From CALWZE01 sp036644375 (GTDB lineage: Bacteria > Bacillota > Clostridia > Oscillospirales > Ruminococcaceae): 52,105 bases of DNA. The notes beneath the pieces are model-generated. The model was not told the origin of the DNA. It did not search any database and worked only from the letters and a program-made list of their open reading frames with translations. Within the stretch, counting starts at the first letter, position 1. The number at the start of each line of letters is the position of its first letter. The stretch is from the NCBI GenBank assembly GCA_036644375.1, contig JAVXQD010000014.1, forward strand, positions 1 to 52,105, given 5' to 3'. Made by a program: the position numbers and the translations under genes. Shown one piece after another: positions 9,149 to 16,650 of the stretch.

Positions 9149-9177
9149 ATATTACCACGTTATTTCGCATTAGCCAA
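9149..9177 (-). promoter_or_regulatory. Promoter of the AraC-type regulator
   Basis: On the minus strand TTGGCT (9172-9177), a 17-bp spacer and an extended -10 TGG-TAATAT (9149-9154). The predicted transcript start lies about 33 nt before the ATG at 9109. Confidence 0.5.
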
Positions 9178-9217
9178 TCATGCATAATACGGGGGGACCA
9201 TTATTATAATCACAAGC

Positions 9218-9258
9218 AAAATACCGCGCTAACCTTAAAAAGGTCGGCGCGGTATTTT
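9218..9258. terminator. Bidirectional intrinsic terminator
   Basis: A 12-bp perfect stem, AAAATACCGCGC (9218-9229) with GCGCGGTATTTT (9247-9258), plus an inner ACCTT/AAGGT stem. It is the likely end of the TetR-MATE-kinase transcript on the minus strand. A further small hairpin GCTGTTG/CAACAGC lies at 9272-9291. Confidence 0.85.
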
Positions 9259-9405
9259 ACTTATCTTGAACGCTGTTGTCGTCTCAACAGCTCATTCTGA
9301 TATTGACCTGCTTTGAAGCTTTTTTATTGTTTGATGTTTAAAAGCAGAATATTCATTAATTTTTCGTCAGATAAAATCGGCGGTATAACAGCTCTAATTT
9401 TTGCT

Positions 9406-9987
9406 TTAGGACAAGTATGCCGTCTCTATTGTTTTTACCGCTCCCTCAAGACCCAGATATCCGCTGTCTATACACAGATGATAATTTTCCATCTGCCTGC
9501 CGTTTATTCCGGAATAAAAGCGAAAGTATGACGCTCTCTTTTTGTCAATAGCCGCCATATGGTCTTCAATTTTTTTGGGCTCATCGCCATATTCATCTAT
9601 TGCACGGCGCTTTCTGATTTCTCTGTCTGCATAGATAAATACGTTCAGCAGCGACGGGTTATCTTTCAGAGCGGCGCCCGCACCATGGCCCACAATAACA
9701 CAGGGACCGTTCTTCGCAATATCGCAGATGGCGGAATACTGGGCGAGATATATTTTATCGCCCAGCGGCAATTCAAAAGGTATCCCCGAAGAGAAATCAC
9801 GCATAAAACAACTGCCTGCCTGCTCGGGCTGTGTGAAAAAGCTATCTGAGACGCCGCTTTGTTTTGCAGAAAGGTCTATGATTTCTTTATCGTAAAACGG
9901 GATGTTCAGACGTTCGGCAAGCTCCTTGCCTATTAATCGCCCACCGCTTCCATACTGCCGGCTTATGGTAATGATTCCGTGTCCCAT
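9406..9987 (-). CDS. Cytidylate kinase-like family protein
   Basis: A 193-residue P-loop protein of the cytidylate-kinase-like family. The N-terminus reads ITISRQYGSGGRLIGKELAE, matching the Gly-rich nucleotide-binding loop of that family, followed by FYDKEII. Members are not the essential Cmk; they are often found beside membrane transport genes in Clostridia, and their substrate is unknown. AGGAGGGG precedes the ATG. The gene is the last of a three-gene run with a TetR regulator and a MATE pump (18 bp after the pump), and a strong terminator follows. The link to efflux is from gene order only. Confidence 0.87.
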   Translation of the reverse strand: MGHGIITISRQYGSGGRLIGKELAERLNIPFYDKEIIDLSAKQSGVSDSFFTQPEQAGSCFMRDFSSGIPFELPLGDKIYLAQYSAICDIAKNGPCVIVGHGAGAALKDNPSLLNVFIYADREIRKRRAIDEYGDEPKKIEDHMAAIDKKRASYFRFYSGINGRQMENYHLCIDSGYLGLEGAVKTIETAYLS

Positions 9988-10005
9988 AAATTCCCCTCCT
10001 GTAAT

Positions 10006-11382
10006 TTATAAGTTCTTCATATTTTGTGTGGCAATTCGCTTCATTGCTTTATAAGAGAGCAGACAGACCACCAAAGTAAGTACATCGGCAATAGGCTGCG
10101 AAAAATATATGCCGTTTATACCCAAAAGCTGCGGGAGCAGCAAAATACAGGGAATGTAAAATATGCCCTGCCTTATTGTGGACAGGAAAAGGCCATATTT
10201 TGAAGCTCCTATTGTCTGAAAGGTAATAGTCATCATATAGCACAATCCAAATGCCGGATAAAGCACAACCTGCGATATAAGCAAGCGCGAACCATATTCG
10301 ACTATAACGGGATTTTGATTAAACAGCATAATCAACGGGCGGGCAAGCAGAATATAGACTCCCGCCACAATAACAGACAAAAGCAATGTAGCTTTCAGTG
10401 AAAAGCGAGCAGAATCATGAAATCTATCTTCGTTTTTAGCGCCAAAGGCATAGGACGCAACAGGCTGATACCCCTGCATGAAGCCCATGACAATATAGCA
10501 TCCAACCAATATCAGACGCTGTACCACGCCGTAGGCAGCTATAATAAGGTCACTGTCCGGCAGTGCTGCGGCGGCAATGTTGGTAAGTGATGTGGCTACA
10601 GCCAAGCATATTTGAATAACAGCTGTCGGTATTCCGATTAAAATTACTTCCTTAAATAGCTTAATAGTCGGTTTAATATACTTAAGGCTCACCTTGATAA
10701 TTGATTTCCCGCTTAAATAGAATACCGCAAGAATGGAAAATGTAACTATCTGAGAAACCGTGGTTGCCAGTGACGCACCGCCTACGCCCATGTTGAATCC
10801 CCAGTCGAACATAAAAATCGGGTCGAGTATTACATTCAGCGCCGCACCTGTTATAACTGCGACAGATGAGATTTTAACCGAGGACTCGGCTCTTGCGGCA
10901 CAGTTCATGCTCTGCGCCGGCAGATTGAATATGGCTGCGATAAACATCCAAAATGCGTAATCCTTGGCAAGCGGCATTACGGCCTCCGATGCGCCAAAGG
11001 CCCGGAGCAGAGGTTCCATAAATATTATGCCGCCGATGCACAGTAACCCGCCAATTACAGCTGATGCCGACACAATGGTTGATATTGTGGTATTTGCCCC
11101 ATCTTTATCATTTGCGCCCAGCTGCCTGCCTGCAAGCACCGCCGCACCCGCGGCGAAAATGTTTTCGATAGAAACAAAAATCAACAGCAAGGGCAATGTG
11201 ACTCCCACCGCCGCCAGCGCAATCTCACTGTCCAGCAGCCCGATATATGCGGTGTCGACAATGTTGTATACCGCCTTTGCCAGCAGCGCAATAGTCGCCG
11301 GTATTGCCAGCTTAACAATTGCGCTTGAGGGCTTCACATCTGAGAGAAGCGATTCCTTCTCAACAGCTTTTTCTTTGATCAT
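10006..11382 (-). CDS. MATE family efflux transporter (module 1)
   Basis: A 458-residue membrane protein with the twelve-segment, two-bundle layout of MATE exporters, which expel organic cations or drugs in exchange for Na+ or H+. Family signatures include LAIPATIALLAKAVYNIVD near the N-terminus and VASYAFGAKNEDR at the start of the second half. It starts 3 bp after the stop of its TetR regulator, so the two are translationally linked, with the kinase-like gene downstream. Expression is likely repressed by the regulator through the operator at 12021-12069. The substrate is unknown. Confidence 0.93.
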   Translation of the reverse strand: MIKEKAVEKESLLSDVKPSSAIVKLAIPATIALLAKAVYNIVDTAYIGLLDSEIALAAVGVTLPLLLIFVSIENIFAAGAAVLAGRQLGANDKDGANTTISTIVSASAVIGGLLCIGGIIFMEPLLRAFGASEAVMPLAKDYAFWMFIAAIFNLPAQSMNCAARAESSVKISSVAVITGAALNVILDPIFMFDWGFNMGVGGASLATTVSQIVTFSILAVFYLSGKSIIKVSLKYIKPTIKLFKEVILIGIPTAVIQICLAVATSLTNIAAAALPDSDLIIAAYGVVQRLILVGCYIVMGFMQGYQPVASYAFGAKNEDRFHDSARFSLKATLLLSVIVAGVYILLARPLIMLFNQNPVIVEYGSRLLISQVVLYPAFGLCYMMTITFQTIGASKYGLFLSTIRQGIFYIPCILLLPQLLGINGIYFSQPIADVLTLVVCLLSYKAMKRIATQNMKNL

Positions 11383-11385
11383 TTT

Positions 11386-12003
11386 TTATTTTTCCTCTCT
11401 TTCAATAACGCCATACAGCAAAATGCTCAGTGAGCGTTTACACATTTCCTCCCGCCGCAGCAGGTCAATCTTTTTGCTCGGCTCCATCTTGAAACGAGCA
11501 TTGATAAAATCCTGATACAGACGCAGCGTTTCAACCGCGGATTCTATTGTTACATCTGAGCGAAGATGCACATTTTGCAGAAGCTCGGTCATAACCGAAA
11601 TATTCAGCGAATCAAATTCAGCCCTTATTTCCATTATACCTGCCTCCAAATGCTGCGGAGGCGCAATTACTGTATCACAAAACAATTTATGGTACAGAGG
11701 GTACTCATTAAAAAATCGCAGTCTCGCATCAAAATACCTCTCCAGCCTTGCCTCAGTTGAGCCGCTTGTGTCAACAAGCTCCTTCGTGAGACAATTATTC
11801 AGCCTATCAAACATCTCCTTCACACACACAAGGTAAAGCTCATCTTTATCTTTAAAATAGTGATAAAGAATCCCTTTGGAAATATTACCCGCAGTGCAGA
11901 TAGTGTTAACCGAACTCAGACCGTAGCCCTGCTCGCCGAACTCCGCAAAAGCACTGTCCATGATTTTTTTCCTGCTGAGCAAATTTTTTTCGTCTCGTTT
12001 CAT
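11386..12003 (-). CDS. TetR family regulator of the MATE module 1
   Basis: A 205-residue TetR repressor with the helix-turn-helix in residues 10-55 (GYGLSSVNTICTAGNISKG, then ILYHYFKDKDELY) and a variable ligand domain. The ATG at 12003 has GAGG six bases upstream; the longer frame to 12015 would start at a TTG that overlaps that ribosome site. It is the first gene of a TetR-MATE-kinase-like operon. The promoter upstream is bracketed by two near-palindromic GACYTGCARGTC-type sites, so autorepression relieved by a pump substrate is likely (inference). Confidence 0.92.
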   Translation of the reverse strand: MKRDEKNLLSRKKIMDSAFAEFGEQGYGLSSVNTICTAGNISKGILYHYFKDKDELYLVCVKEMFDRLNNCLTKELVDTSGSTEARLERYFDARLRFFNEYPLYHKLFCDTVIAPPQHLEAGIMEIRAEFDSLNISVMTELLQNVHLRSDVTIESAVETLRLYQDFINARFKMEPSKKIDLLRREEMCKRSLSILLYGVIEREEK

Positions 12004-12020
12004 TTTTCGCCTCAATAATA

Positions 12021-12071
12021 GACTTACAGGTCTGTTTTTATGATAATACTACAAACAGACCTGCAAGTCAA
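12021..12071 (-). promoter_or_regulatory. Promoter with paired TetR-type operators
   Basis: On the minus strand TTGACT (12066-12071), 17 bp, TATTAT (12043-12048). A 17-bp inverted repeat with one mismatch (12021-12037 and 12053-12069) flanks the -10. Each arm itself contains a near-palindrome, GACTTACAGGTC (12021-12032) and GACCTGCAAGTC (12058-12069), as expected for TetR dimers. One site overlaps the -35 and the other lies at the transcription start. Confidence 0.82.
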
Positions 12072-12107
12072 TAATGTATTTGCATTTTTTTACTTAATGA
12101 GGTTGGA

Positions 12108-12293
12108 ATGGGCGATCCATGGTTTTGCAAGCACTTTTTACAAGGATTTTCTGTGTGAAATTGCGGGATATCCCAATACCCGCAGCGGGGACAGCAATGG
12201 CGATATATAGGCGCTCCGATTTGCGATGTCGTGAAAGCACAGGACGAAATATTGATGAAGCGCCTTGAGCAAATACAAAATAAATCAGTTTAG
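12108..12293 (+). pseudogene. Short reading frame with one in-frame TGA (decayed gene or selenoprotein candidate)
   Basis: A continuous 62-codon frame runs from ATG 12108 to TAG 12293 with a single interruption, TGA at 12156-12158. GAGG lies five bases before the ATG. The first part reads MGDPWFCKHFLQGFSV and the later part includes RYIGAPICDVVKAQDEILMK, which looks protein-like rather than random, but I do not recognise the family. Three bases after the TGA a stem TGCGGG/CCCGCA (12162-12167, 12179-12184) can form. Either this is the degraded end of a lost gene or, less likely, a selenocysteine codon. It faces the thioredoxin-like gene and overlaps its end by 9 bp. Confidence 0.3.
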
Positions 12294-12659
12294 CACCGTT
12301 TTGAGAATTTTCACTGCCTCTTCTGTTTTCAGTATACGGCCGGTTGAAACCACTTTTTCATCTACTACAAGAGCCGGAGTTGTCATCACACCATAAGCTG
12401 CAATTTCAGCAAAATCTGTTACATGCTCGACCTCCGTATTTATTTTAAGCTGCACAAGAGCCGATTTTACCGCCGCTTCAAGCTGATTGCATTTAGCGCA
12501 GCCTGAACCGAGTACCTTGACCGACAGCTCTCTGATTTTTTTGTTTTCCGACTCGTCCGATGCCATCTGTTTCACTTCGATGTCGGAAGCTTCTCTCTCC
12601 TTGCCGCAGTCGCATTTAGTGCTCTCTTCATTTCTTTTTCCGAAATTAAATAATCCCAT
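12285..12659 (-). CDS. Small thioredoxin-family redox protein
   Basis: A 124-residue protein whose last ~80 residues are a minimal thioredoxin fold of the small redox-active disulfide type: VLGSGCAKCNQLE carries the CxxC active site, and TTPALVVDEKVV carries the cis-Pro segment. An N-terminal extension of about 40 residues has a CDC motif (residues 16-18) and many charged residues. AAGGAGA precedes the ATG. It is the third gene of an ArsR-permease-thioredoxin series, a recurring order in which the redox protein is thought to serve the permease or a metalloid. Direct function is unproven. Confidence 0.9.
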   Translation of the reverse strand: MGLFNFGKRNEESTKCDCGKEREASDIEVKQMASDESENKKIRELSVKVLGSGCAKCNQLEAAVKSALVQLKINTEVEHVTDFAEIAAYGVMTTPALVVDEKVVSTGRILKTEEAVKILKTVLN

Positions 12660-12711
12660 TTTTATGTTCTCCTTTATTTTTATTGAAAGTAAACTTGTGT
12701 ATTTATTTCTT

Positions 12712-13725
12712 TTAAATTAACAGAAATTGAAAAATATTGAATAAATATCCGACAATGATGATACCAAAGGTGCAAATCAGAACAAATACGGCAAGAAGCT
12801 TCGGCTTTATTGCCTTGCGCAGCATAATTACAGAGGGCAGACTAAGCGTGGTAACTGCCATCATAAAGGAAAGTACGGTACCGAGCTGTGCGCCTTTTAA
12901 AAGCAGTGCTTCAGCCACAGGGACAGTGCCGAAAATATCGGCATACATAGGTATACCCAGCAGGGTTGCCAGCACAACTCCAAAAGGATTATTGCTTCCT
13001 AAAACAGTCTCAATCCAACTTTCGGGAATCCAGTTGTGAATCATTGCCCCGATTCCGACGCCAATAAGAATATAGGGGAAAACCTTTTTAAAGGTCGCTG
13101 CCGCCTGCTCCTTGGCGTAAACCATCCGTTCTTTTTTACTGAGCTTCGGTGAATCAATATCTATGTTGCCTGCCGCCTTTATGATATCCTCAACATCATT
13201 TTCCATGTGCAGCTTTTCAATAAGCAATCCGCCTAAAATAGCAATTACGAGTCCTACCGCCACATAGCTTAAAGCTATTTTTCCGCCGAAAACGCTCATC
13301 AGCAGCATCAGTGAGCCCATGTCTACCATAGGAGACGAAATTAAAAACGAAAATGTAACACCAAGTGGCAATCCTGCACCGGTAAATCCGATAAACAGCG
13401 GAATAGACGAACAGGAGCAAAACGGAGTAACCGTTCCAAGCAATGCCGCCATAATGTTAGCCCACACCCCGTGAAATTTACCCATGATTTTTTTGCTGCG
13501 CTCCGGCGGAAAATAGCTTTGGATATACGAAATAACAAAAATTAGGAAGCATAGCAAAATTGTTATTTTAACCGTGTCATAAATGAAAAACTGAACACTT
13601 CCGCCAATTCGGCTTGATAAATCAAGACCCGACGCCGAAAGCAGCTTGCCGATTAATTCGTTGAGCCATTTCATGCCGAGTATCTGATCTTGAAAAAAGC
13701 TCGCCGCGTTTTTAAGCATCTCCAT
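12712..13725 (-). CDS. Permease of the YraQ/ArsP family
   Basis: A 337-residue membrane protein of the predicted-permease family that includes ArsP, an exporter of trivalent organoarsenicals. It shows two groups of hydrophobic segments and the family hallmark TVTPFCSCSSIPLFIGF, whose Cys pair is thought to bind the metalloid, with SPMVDMGSLMLL following. A charged cytoplasmic loop (about residues 170-210) separates the halves. AAGGAGC precedes the ATG. Its neighbours are an ArsR regulator (247 bp upstream) and a thioredoxin-like protein (52 bp downstream), supporting a metalloid or thiol-reactive substrate; the substrate remains inferred. Confidence 0.88.
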   Translation of the reverse strand: MEMLKNAASFFQDQILGMKWLNELIGKLLSASGLDLSSRIGGSVQFFIYDTVKITILLCFLIFVISYIQSYFPPERSKKIMGKFHGVWANIMAALLGTVTPFCSCSSIPLFIGFTGAGLPLGVTFSFLISSPMVDMGSLMLLMSVFGGKIALSYVAVGLVIAILGGLLIEKLHMENDVEDIIKAAGNIDIDSPKLSKKERMVYAKEQAAATFKKVFPYILIGVGIGAMIHNWIPESWIETVLGSNNPFGVVLATLLGIPMYADIFGTVPVAEALLLKGAQLGTVLSFMMAVTTLSLPSVIMLRKAIKPKLLAVFVLICTFGIIIVGYLFNIFQFLLI

Positions 13726-13785
13726 TAATTGCTCCTTTTTATAAATTCATAAACCTAATTATGTCGATTTGTATTGTTTTGATAA

Positions 13786-13829
13786 AGCCGTCCTTCAACG
13801 GCATTTTAATAGAAGGACAGCTCTTTTTT
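13786..13829. terminator. Terminator-like hairpin between arsR and the permease
   Basis: GTCCTTC (13790-13796) pairs with GAAGGAC (13812-13818), with AGC/GCT continuing outside one mismatch. The T run (CTTTTTTA) is on the plus strand; on the minus strand only TTT follows, so for the arsR transcript it is at best a partial terminator. The rest of the 247-bp gap holds no gene I can support. Confidence 0.45.
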
Positions 13830-13972
13830 AATATGCAAACCTTATCTCGTTTTCGGAAATGCATGGTTTCCGCGGACTGATTGACAGCGGTATTACAACC
13901 GATGTCTTGTCAATGAAAATCGAGATCAAAATACCGAGGCATCTTGCCCAAACTCAAATGCAGAACAGTGAT

Positions 13973-14257
13973 TTACTCTTTCGTTTCCGTTAATTTTGCA
14001 AGCAGCTCTTTGGCATATTCGGTGCCCTCTGTGCTGATTGAATAATGTGTCCACTTTCCCTCTTTGCGCCCTTGTACAATGCCGGATTCACACAAAATTC
14101 TCATGTGGTGCGATAATGTAGACTGTCCGATATGCAAATCCTCAAGTATCCTACAGGCACATTTCTCGCCGCTTTGCAGGAGCGATAATATTTTCAAACG
14201 ATTTTCATCGCAGAATGCCTTAAATACCCTTGCATTTTCTTGATATACAGACAACAC
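13973..14257 (-). CDS. ArsR/SmtB family metalloregulator
   Basis: A 94-residue winged-helix repressor. The recognition region reads IGQSTLSHHMRILCESGIV, and the preceding helix carries the CAC pair in SGEKCACRILEDL, matching the Cys-x-Cys arsenic site of classical ArsR (CVC in E. coli R773). The start is GTG at 14257 with GAGGTGA upstream. It heads the permease-thioredoxin cassette. A promoter and AT-rich repeats sit just upstream and are the likely operator. As(III) or a related thiophilic ion is the likely inducer by analogy. Confidence 0.92.
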   Translation of the reverse strand: MLSVYQENARVFKAFCDENRLKILSLLQSGEKCACRILEDLHIGQSTLSHHMRILCESGIVQGRKEGKWTHYSISTEGTEYAKELLAKLTETKE

Positions 14258-14293
14258 TGCTTCACCTCAAATCTATATTTTTCGATATATGAT

Positions 14294-14322
14294 ATTGTAT
14301 GCGTTTTCTTCACAAAAGTCAA
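14294..14322 (-). promoter_or_regulatory. arsR promoter
   Basis: On the minus strand TTGACT (14317-14322), a 17-bp spacer and TACAAT (14294-14299). The AT-rich stretch 14274-14293 between the -10 and the ribosome site, with ATATATCGAAAAATAT, is the probable ArsR operator (inference from position and similarity to other ArsR sites). Confidence 0.68.
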
Positions 14323-14346
14323 TGATAAATCATAAAAAGGCAAAAC

Positions 14347-14398
14347 AAACAGCTTGCAAATGCTCTCTTTTTAATCGGGAGTAAGCTGCAAGCTGTTT
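14347..14398 (-). terminator. Terminator of MATE module 2
   Basis: A 12-bp perfect stem, AAACAGCTTGCA (14347-14358) with TGCAAGCTGTTT (14387-14398). On the minus strand it is followed by TGTTTGTTTTG. It ends the TetR-MATE transcript just before the arsR promoter. Confidence 0.8.
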
Positions 14399-14421
14399 GA
14401 CGAATCCTATGTGAAAAATAT

Positions 14422-15759
14422 TTAGCTGAGCGCCTTTAACAGCTTTGATGATTTTATCCAGATTACCAGCGCGACAATTGACGTCAGCGCACCCGAAACG
14501 GTAGTCGAAAGAAACACACCATAAACTCCCATAAATGAAGTCAGAACAAAAAGGCAAATCAGCGGGAACACTATTGCACGAAAAGTCATGATAATCATAG
14601 ACTCCCTCGGCTTGTCCATCGCGGTCAAAAATGCACTTGTCACCATATTGAACCATGTGAACAGATAGGACGGGGCAAACAAAAGCAGCGCAGCTACTGT
14701 CATATTTATAATTTCGGCATTGTTTCCCTTTGAAAAAATTCCGGCGAGCGCTTGAGGAAATATCAGAATCGCCATCATACAAATCACGGAGAATGCAGAG
14801 GTTGAGATGCATGAAATCTTAAAAAACGAAAATGTCCTTTTAATTTCCTTAGCGCCTAAATTGTAACTGATTGCGGGCTGTACAGAATCAAGAATACCAT
14901 ACAAAATACCAATCAGAAGCGTATCTATATACATTACAATTCCGTGACTTGCAACCGCAATTGCACCACCGAGATTCAGCAAAAACACATTTACCACCGT
15001 GGCAATAAAGGATCCTGCGACGCTGCTGAAAAATTCAGACGCGCCGTTGTAGACAATTCCTATTGCCTCGGACAAGGATATTTTCGGTTTGGCAAAATGC
15101 AATGTAATTTTCCTTGTGAAAAATGGTGCAAAGGAAAAAAGAGCACCCAACAGCATACTCATCACCGATGACAGCGCAGAAAATTCCACTCCAAGTCCAA
15201 GCCGCGCAATAAACAGCCAGTCCAATGCGATGTTCAGCAAAGACACGATAATGTTTACCCACATGCTGTATTTAGCTTTGCCGCAAACTCTCAAAAAGTT
15301 ATCCATTGCAAACAGCGGCATAATAAACGGAAAACTAACGGTGAACACACGAACATAGCTGTATGCCATTTCCGCAAGCATGGTATCCTTGATCATTGAG
15401 AAAATCAGCGGTTTGGCAAAAAGCAATCCCAAAATCGAAAAGGCAAAGCCTATGCCTATAATCATTATCACACTGGCGGAAAAAAGATGTCTTGCTTTTT
15501 CATTATCTCCCTCTCCGAGCACCGTCGCCACCTTGACAGAGGACCCGACGGCAATCATGTTAGACAGCGCAAAGATAATCATCGCAACAGGCATCACTAA
15601 ATTCACTGCCGCAAGCGCGTGTTCGCCGATAAACCGACCTACAAAAATGCCATCCGACATCATATAGATTGAAGAAAAAACCATACTGCATATATTTGGT
15701 ACAGCCAGCCGAAAAAATATCTTTTTCACAGGAAGTACGGTAAATTGCTTTTCTGTCAT
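14422..15759 (-). CDS. MATE family efflux transporter (module 2)
   Basis: A 445-residue twelve-segment MATE exporter. Signatures include LAVPNICSMVFSSIYMMSDG at the N-terminus with FVGRFIGEHALAAVNLVMP after it, and AISYNLGAKEIKR at the start of the second bundle. Its ATG overlaps the TGA stop of the preceding TetR gene (ATGA), a classic translational coupling. The two share one promoter and operator, and a terminator follows. It is only distantly similar to modules 1 and 3, so these are not recent duplicates. Confidence 0.93.
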   Translation of the reverse strand: MTEKQFTVLPVKKIFFRLAVPNICSMVFSSIYMMSDGIFVGRFIGEHALAAVNLVMPVAMIIFALSNMIAVGSSVKVATVLGEGDNEKARHLFSASVIMIIGIGFAFSILGLLFAKPLIFSMIKDTMLAEMAYSYVRVFTVSFPFIMPLFAMDNFLRVCGKAKYSMWVNIIVSLLNIALDWLFIARLGLGVEFSALSSVMSMLLGALFSFAPFFTRKITLHFAKPKISLSEAIGIVYNGASEFFSSVAGSFIATVVNVFLLNLGGAIAVASHGIVMYIDTLLIGILYGILDSVQPAISYNLGAKEIKRTFSFFKISCISTSAFSVICMMAILIFPQALAGIFSKGNNAEIINMTVAALLLFAPSYLFTWFNMVTSAFLTAMDKPRESMIIMTFRAIVFPLICLFVLTSFMGVYGVFLSTTVSGALTSIVALVIWIKSSKLLKALS

Positions 15760-16355
15760 GATTGTGAGAACCCCTCTCTTTCGAACAGCTTTGATATCAC
15801 TTCTTTCCAGACAGCCTTAGGCTCAATCGGCAGCTCATAAAGTATTGCCTGATCAATCCCTATCAAAGTTGTATATAAAATCTGCGCGTTCAGCCCTGCA
15901 TCAAAATTCTCGGGAAATGCACCAATCTCGACTCCGCGCATCACGCATTTCTTCAAAAAGCAATTGAATTTTACATCGTCGGCATTTATAAATTCTTTTA
16001 ATGCAGGTATGCGTGTCGTCTGTATATCTATTTCCGCATATACTTTTCGCAGACTGTGATTTGTAAAATAAGAGTCTATGAATTGCTCTCCTGTCGCCAG
16101 CAGTCCGGATCTATATTCGTCCGTACCAATCTCTTTTTTTAAAAAATCAGCCTGCTCCGAATAATCCTCCTTATAAAGCTCTCGCACCATTTGGAGAAAA
16201 ATATCCTCTTTTGATTTAAAGTAGTAATATATAGAGGCTTTTTTTATTCCGATTGCATCTGCAATTTGCCCGATAGATGTTTTATCATAGCCTTTTTCGG
16301 CAATAAGGCGATACATCGTTTCCATTATTTTTGTTTTCGTTGTATTGCTGTTCAT
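15756..16355 (-). CDS. TetR family regulator of MATE module 2
   Basis: A 199-residue TetR repressor: HTH in residues 7-52 (KTSIGQIADAIGIKKASIYY, then YFKSKEDIF) and a C-terminal ligand domain. AAAGGAAAG precedes the ATG. It is encoded first in the pair with the MATE pump, with stop and start codons overlapping. A 16-bp palindrome placed at the expected transcription start is the obvious operator, so autorepression with pump induction is inferred. Confidence 0.93.
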   Translation of the reverse strand: MNSNTTKTKIMETMYRLIAEKGYDKTSIGQIADAIGIKKASIYYYFKSKEDIFLQMVRELYKEDYSEQADFLKKEIGTDEYRSGLLATGEQFIDSYFTNHSLRKVYAEIDIQTTRIPALKEFINADDVKFNCFLKKCVMRGVEIGAFPENFDAGLNAQILYTTLIGIDQAILYELPIEPKAVWKEVISKLFEREGFSQS

Positions 16356-16374
16356 ATCAGTCTTTCCTTTTATC

Positions 16375-16433
16375 TACCTAACGATAGGTAAAATAATATC
16401 ACAAAGCTGCCCCATTGTCAAACTCGACAATGG
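16375..16433 (-). promoter_or_regulatory. Promoter and palindromic operator of TetR-MATE module 2
   Basis: On the minus strand TTGACA (16416-16421), 17 bp, TATTAT (16393-16398): close to full consensus. The palindrome TACCTA-ACGA-TAGGTA (16375-16390) lies immediately downstream of the -10. A second inverted repeat, CCATTGTC (16412-16419) with GACAATGG (16426-16433), is centred on the -35. Confidence 0.85.
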
Positions 16434-16463
16434 AGCCGCTTGAAAATATCAAGTTTTTACAAC

Positions 16464-16496
16464 AAAAAAGTGTCTGCTTAATAGAAAAGCAGACAC
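16464..16496 (-). terminator. Intrinsic terminator of the EAL gene
   Basis: GTGTCTGCTT (16470-16479) pairs with AAGCAGACAC (16487-16496). On the minus strand it is followed by TTTTTTG. It ends the broken sensor/phosphodiesterase gene. Confidence 0.85.
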
Positions 16497-16650
16497 CTGA
16501 AAATTTTGTATATAATGCTTGCCCGCTGTATTGCATCTGACGAAAATACGTTCAGTTAAAGGAAACGGGGCTTATAGGGCAAAAGTCAATTTTCGATAGC
16601 TCTGCCTACACTATGCAGTGCTTTCAGAGCACCTGAGCTTACGGCCGGCT

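Noticed and set aside
13859..13993. 44-codon plus-strand frame upstream of arsR
   Set aside because: No ribosome site, it overlaps the arsR end, and no family is recognised. It might be a remnant but cannot be supported.
14330..14812. 160-residue minus-strand frame
   Set aside because: It overlaps the MATE gene in another frame, runs through its terminator and has no protein features.
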